From Sphingomonadales bacterium (lineage in GTDB: Bacteria; Pseudomonadota; Alphaproteobacteria; Sphingomonadales; Sphingomonadaceae), in NCBI GenBank assembly GCA_020200935.1, contig JAIVHR010000209.1, positions 1 through 8,511 on the forward strand: DNA of 8,511 bases. The letters run 5' to 3'. The number at the start of each line of letters is the position of its first letter. Position 1 is the stretch's first letter. A program made the translations under genes and the position numbers. Shown in pieces: positions 5,595 through 8,511 of the stretch. The notes below the pieces were generated by a model that was not told the DNA's origin, did not search any database, and saw only the letters and a program-made list of their open reading frames with translations.

Positions 5595-6148
5595 TCGCCG
5601 AGTTCGGATCGCTCGGCGCGGTGCTCGCGGCCGCCGCGGCCGGCGATCGAGTGCCGAGCCGGTGCAACGGCCCGGCCGGCGCCTTTCTCGGTGTGTTGCA
5701 GCAAGCGTTCACCCATGCGTTGCGACGGCAGGCGCTGGCGGGACCGATCATCGCCGATTCGGATGCATTGCTCGATTATCTGCATCTGCGCCTTGCTCAC
5801 GGCCGGGTCGAGCAGCTGCTCGTGCTGTTCCTCGACGCGGCCAACCGTCTGCTCGCGGAAGAGCCGATCGGCGCCGGCAGCGCGTCGGGCGTGGTCGTCG
5901 ATCCGCGCCAGGTGCTGCAGCGCGCGCTCGAGCTCGGCGCCTCGGGGATGATCCTCGTCCATAACCATCCATCGGGCAGCACGCGGCCGAGCGCGGCCGA
6001 CATTCACACGACGCGCCGCGTGGTCGAAGCGGCCCGCGCGCTCGAGATCAGCGTCCACGACCATGTGATCGTCGGGGCGACCGGCTGGACCAGCTTCCGG
6101 GCGATGGGGCTCATCGGCGAAGGCGGCGCGGCCGGAGATGCGCCATGA
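5504..6148 (+). CDS. radC: RadC-like JAB-domain protein, start codon unclear
   Basis: The N-terminal part (ECERHLAAILAPVCAG to FGSLGAVLAA) matches the helix-hairpin-helix region of RadC. The C-terminal part is the JAB/MPN domain: LDAANRLLAEE, then GASGMILVHNHPSG with His codons at 5960 and 5966 and Asp at 5999 (H-x-H, later D metal motif), then HDHVIVG. An early role of RadC in DNA repair is not supported in E. coli or pneumococcus, so its function is open. The frame is open far upstream but has no ATG, GTG or TTG between 5231 and 5620, and GTG 5621 would remove the HhH region. The coordinate given is where family similarity begins, not a start codon. Removing one base just after the ATG at 5500 would give a start reading MSTEAAECERHL, which suggests a one-base insertion or a sequence error. 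It overlaps the membrane-protein frame. Confidence 0.8.
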   Translation, partial: ATEAAECERHLAAILAPVCAGEAGRVAAELVAEFGSLGAVLAAAAAGDRVPSRCNGPAGAFLGVLQQAFTHALRRQALAGPIIADSDALLDYLHLRLAHGRVEQLLVLFLDAANRLLAEEPIGAGSASGVVVDPRQVLQRALELGASGMILVHNHPSGSTRPSAADIHTTRRVVEAARALEISVHDHVIVGATGWTSFRAMGLIGEGGAAGDAP

Positions 6149-6351
6149 GCCTTGATGCCGACCCGCTATGGGAACGCGCCCGCGCGATTATCGCGCGCTA
6201 TGGCGACCAGTCGCCGGCCTTTGTCGCGCGGCAGATCGACAGCCATGACCTACAAAACAAGCGCGAAGGCGCGATGACCTGGCGCGCAATCGCCTGGCGC
6301 GTCGCCGAACTCCGCCGTCGCGCCCAAAGTGAGGCTTGGTCCCGAAGGTGA
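6145..6351 (+). CDS. Small DUF6961-like protein
   Basis: A 68-residue protein starting at the ATG that overlaps the RadC-like stop as ATGA, so translation is very likely coupled. The sequence fits the short helical proteins labelled DUF6961 in sphingomonads: LWERARAIIARYGDQSPAFV, then ARQIDSHDL, then TWRAIAWRVAELRRR. The family assignment is from memory. It has no membrane segment and is basic at its C-terminus. Its stop lies 13 bases from the 3' end of the convergent tRNA gene. Confidence 0.75.
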   Translation: MSLDADPLWERARAIIARYGDQSPAFVARQIDSHDLQNKREGAMTWRAIAWRVAELRRRAQSEAWSRR

Positions 6352-6364
6352 TCCCGGTGTTCGA

Positions 6365-6440
6365 TGGTGGAGCCGGGGGGGCTCGAACCCCCGACCTCTG
6401 CAGTGCGATTGCAGCGCTCTCCCAGCTGAGCTACGGCCCC
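6365..6440 (-). tRNA. tRNA-Ala (anticodon CGC)
   Basis: The minus strand folds as a complete tRNA: acceptor GGGGCCG with CGGCTCC (one G-U pair), D-arm GCTC/GAGC, anticodon stem CTGCA/TGCAG with loop ATCGCAC (anticodon CGC reads GCG, alanine), a 5-base variable loop, T-arm GGGGG/CCCCC with loop TTCGAGC, discriminator A, and an encoded CCA (6365-6367). No integrase or repeated 3' end is seen beside it. Confidence 0.95.
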
Positions 6441-6643
6441 GGCACCATCGGCAGCGCCGCGCGGGATGGTCCCGGCGCGGCGGTCGCCCCCTTTAGCGGC
6501 CCGAGATGCGCGGCGCAATGGCGCTGTTTCGAGGCGCTTCGCCGCGGCCTTCCGGCCGGCAGGGCCAGGGCTCGCATCGCCGAGGCGGCCGGAATGATCG
6601 CCCTCGCGGCAGGCTTTTTCTGCCTCCGCCCTTCACAGCGGCA

Positions 6644-6664
6644 CCGGTTTCAATCTAAAACCGG
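6644..6664. promoter_or_regulatory. 7-7-7 inverted repeat before the oxidoreductase
   Basis: CCGGTTT (6644-6650) and AAACCGG (6658-6664) are perfect 7-base arms around CAATCTA, ending 31 bases before the ATG at 6696. The size and position suit an operator for a dimeric repressor or a short leader hairpin. The rest of the 255-base gap from the tRNA to the gene shows only a small GGCAG/CTGCC stem near 6609-6624, and I see no gene in it. Confidence 0.35.
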
Positions 6665-6695
6665 CCGCACGAAACACCCCGAACAGGAGAGAGAC

Positions 6696-7682
6696 ATGGC
6701 CCGCGCCTGGCACCTTGCATCACGCCCCGAAGGCATGCCCGTAGCCGAAAATTTCGAATTGAAGGAGATCGACCTGCCCGATCTCGGCGACGGCCAGATC
6801 CGCGTCGCCAATAAATGGCTCTCGGTCGATCCCTATATGCGCGGCCGGATGCGCGACATCAAAAGCTATGTCCCGCCGTTCCAGATCGGCGAGCCGATGC
6901 AGGGCGGCGCGATCGGCGAGGTCGTCGAGAGCAAGGCCGACGGCGTCGCGGTCGGCGACATGGTACAGCATATGGAAGGCTGGCGCGACGAGGCCGTGGT
7001 CAACGCGGCCGAGTCGCAGAAGCTTCCCGAGCTCGACATGCCGCCCGAATATTTCCTCGGCTTTCTCGGCATGCCCGGGATGACCGCCTATTTCGGGCTG
7101 CTCGAGGTTGCCGAGGCGAAAGCCGGAGATATCGTGTTCGTTTCGGGCGCCGCCGGCGCGGTTGGCTCGACCGTGGTGCAGATCGCCAAGGCCAAGGGCA
7201 TGACGGTGATCGGCTCGGCCGGCGGGCAGGAGAAATTCGACTGGGTCTCCGGGCTCGGCGCCGACAAGGCGATCGACTACAAGTCCGGCCCGATCCTCAA
7301 ATCCTTGATGGAGGCCGCGCCCGACGGCATCGATGTGTATTTCGACAATGTCGGCGGCGATCATCTCGACGCCGCCTTCGCGGTCGCCAACGACCGCGCG
7401 CGCTTCGCCGAATGCGGGATGATCAGCGGCTATAACGATACCGATCCGATGGAATTCCGCTATATCATGGCGGTGGTCGCCAAGCGGATCCGGATCCGCG
7501 GCTTCATCGTCACCGATTTCATTGCCCGCGCGCAGGAATTCTACGGTGATATGGGCCAGATGGTCGCGGCCGGAAAGATCCGCACCGAGGAGACGGTCTA
7601 TGAAGGCCTCGACAAGCAGGTCGACGCCTTCCGCGGCCTGTTCGAGGGCGCGAATACGGGCAAAATGCTGGTGAAGGTGTAA
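6696..7682 (+). CDS. NADP-dependent MDR oxidoreductase (leukotriene B4 dehydrogenase/CurA-like)
   Basis: A 328-residue protein, full length for the zinc-independent medium-chain dehydrogenase/reductases that reduce alpha,beta-unsaturated carbonyls with NADPH. The substrate is not predictable from sequence. Visible marks: the N-terminal catalytic domain with WLSVDPYMRGRM (41-52) and GEPMQGGAIGEVVES; GMPGMTAYFGL (125-135); the nucleotide-binding VSGAAGAVGSTVVQIAK (149-165); GSAGGQEK (173-180), where the lysine fits the NADP 2'-phosphate contact; DNVGG (217-221); and RIRGFIV (266-272). There are no zinc-binding cysteines. The ATG at 6696 is preferred because AGGAGA (6685-6690) precedes it by five bases, and the longer open frame upstream runs through the tRNA gene. 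It is a single gene with its own inverted repeat upstream and a palindromic element directly after its TAA. Confidence 0.92.
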   Translation: MARAWHLASRPEGMPVAENFELKEIDLPDLGDGQIRVANKWLSVDPYMRGRMRDIKSYVPPFQIGEPMQGGAIGEVVESKADGVAVGDMVQHMEGWRDEAVVNAAESQKLPELDMPPEYFLGFLGMPGMTAYFGLLEVAEAKAGDIVFVSGAAGAVGSTVVQIAKAKGMTVIGSAGGQEKFDWVSGLGADKAIDYKSGPILKSLMEAAPDGIDVYFDNVGGDHLDAAFAVANDRARFAECGMISGYNDTDPMEFRYIMAVVAKRIRIRGFIVTDFIARAQEFYGDMGQMVAAGKIRTEETVYEGLDKQVDAFRGLFEGANTGKMLVKV

Positions 7683-7684
7683 TC

Positions 7685-7833
7685 CCTTCTCCCTTCAAGG
7701 GAGAAGGATACGCAGCCTTGGCGACGAAGGAGCCTAGGCGGAGTTGGATGAGGGTGAGTGCTCGCGCATACGCACCCTCACCCTCCCATCGCTGACGCGA
7801 TAGGCCCCTCGCTCTCCCTTGAAGGGAGAGGGG
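7685..7833. repeat. Palindromic intergenic element with nested hairpins
   Basis: Two 17-base sequences, TCTCCCTTCAAGGGAGA (7688-7704) and its exact reverse complement (7813-7829), bound the element. Each is itself a dyad around one base, the left one with 11-base arms (7685-7695 and 7697-7707). Inside are GAGGGTGAG/CTCACCCTC (7750-7758, 7777-7785) and ATCGC/GCGAT (7788-7792, 7797-7801). It fills the space between two convergent genes and may stop transcription from both sides. From memory, very similar elements are scattered between genes in sphingomonads and other proteobacteria, like REP/MITE-type repeats. It has no coding content. Confidence 0.75.
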
Positions 7834-7835
7834 TC

Positions 7836-8511
7836 TCAGAGCTCCCGCGCGCCGAAGGTATCGCAGGCCGCCATGTCGCCGCTTTCCAGTCCGCGGCGGA
7901 GCCAGCGTTGGCGCTGCTCGCTGGTGCCGTGGGTGAAGCTTTCGGGGACGACATAGCCCTGCGATTGTTGCTGGAGCGTATCGTCGCCGATCGCCGCGGC
8001 GGCGGTCAGCCCTTCCTCGATATCGCCGGGCTCGAGCAGGTCGGTCGCCGCCTCGGCGCGGTTGGCCCAGACGCCGGCATAGCAATCGGCCTGCAGTTCC
8101 ATGCGTACCTGAAGCTCGTTGCCTTCGCTGCGGCCGACGCTTTGCTGCTCGCGGCGCACCCGGTCCGAAATGCCGGTAATCGTCTGGATATGATGGCCGA
8201 CCTCGTGCGCGATGACATAGGCTTGCGCGAAATCGCCGGCCGCGCCGAGCTCGCTCCTCAGCTGATCGAAGAAGGTCGTGTCGAGATAGATCTTGCGGTC
8301 GCTCGGGCAGTAGAACGGCCCCATCGCCGAATCCGCCGCGCCGCAGCCCGACGAGCCGCGCCGGTCGTAGAAGACCAGGGTCGCCGGCTGATAGGTCTGG
8401 CCGTTCTCGCGGAAAATCTCGCTCCAGCGATCCTCGGTCGAGGCGAGCACCTGCGCCACCAGTCGGTCGGTCTCGTCGCGGATCGCCTCGTCGCCGCGCA
8501 CGACCTCGCCG
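7836..8511 (-). CDS. Neutral zinc metallopeptidase, YpfJ family (C-terminal part)
   Basis: The frame is open to the right edge, so the N-terminus, which in this family usually holds a membrane anchor, is missing. The visible 225 residues carry ASTEDRWSEIFRENG, the cysteine pair region SSGCGAADSAMGPFYCP, DRKIYLDTTFF, and the zinc-binding AHEVGHHIQ (HEVGHH at 8190-8207), where the two histidines of HExxH would bind the metal and the glutamate be catalytic. MELQADCYAGVWA follows, with a later glutamate that likely completes the site, and the family-like end SGDMAACDTF. These match the PF04228-type putative zinc peptidases, whose substrates are not known. The GTG at 8501 is inside the domain and is not taken as the start. 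Confidence 0.93.
   Translation of the reverse strand, partial: GEVVRGDEAIRDETDRLVAQVLASTEDRWSEIFRENGQTYQPATLVFYDRRGSSGCGAADSAMGPFYCPSDRKIYLDTTFFDQLRSELGAAGDFAQAYVIAHEVGHHIQTITGISDRVRREQQSVGRSEGNELQVRMELQADCYAGVWANRAEAATDLLEPGDIEEGLTAAAAIGDDTLQQQSQGYVVPESFTHGTSEQRQRWLRRGLESGDMAACDTFGAREL

Noticed and set aside
4110..6440. Genomic island inserted at the 3' end of tRNA-Ala
   Set aside because: The genes on the 3' side include no integrase or other mobility gene, no direct repeat of the tRNA 3' end was seen, and base composition does not change noticeably.
6336..6695. Upstream extension of the oxidoreductase frame by 120 codons
   Set aside because: It runs through the complete tRNA-Ala gene on the other strand, and a good ribosome binding site with the family-like N-terminus begins at 6696.

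Overview
The window looks like a chromosomal piece of a high-GC alphaproteobacterium, most likely of the order Sphingomonadales. This rests on codon and base use, on a run of small genes that resemble sphingomonad conserved hypotheticals as I remember them, and on a typical palindromic intergenic element. No database search was possible.

Left part (1-3900): after the 3' end of a gene that resembles an M20-type amidohydrolase come three paralogous genes on the minus strand, transcribed in the order 3878-2313, 2142-766, 606-121. The first two encode RTX (hemolysin-type calcium-binding repeat) proteins with two repeat blocks, each closed by the same kind of cap. They have no catalytic domain that I recognise. 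The third encodes a 161-residue protein that keeps the N-terminal module (Trp10 in a SWLYLSGK motif) and the C-terminal tail (MLPQPI...PEL plus hydrophobic residues) but has no RTX repeats. All three tails end in an acidic residue followed by four hydrophobic residues, the extreme C-terminal motif known from protease-type type I secretion substrates. No transporter genes are in the window.

Middle part (4110-6351): divergent from the RTX genes is a LuxR-type helix-turn-helix regulator with a C-terminal membrane segment. It is followed by a small helical protein, a five-segment membrane protein, a RadC-like JAB-domain gene whose start codon cannot be found in frame, and a small DUF6961-like protein whose start overlaps the RadC stop.

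Right part (6365-8511): a minus-strand tRNA-Ala(CGC), a zinc-independent NADP-dependent MDR oxidoreductase preceded by a 7-7-7 inverted repeat, a 149-base palindromic intergenic element, and the C-terminal part of a YpfJ-type neutral zinc metallopeptidase on the minus strand.

The part most worth following is the RTX paralogue cluster: shared end modules, one member without RTX repeats, palindrome-rich upstream regions, and a possibly membrane-anchored regulator next door. Control of the cluster by that regulator is inference from position only.
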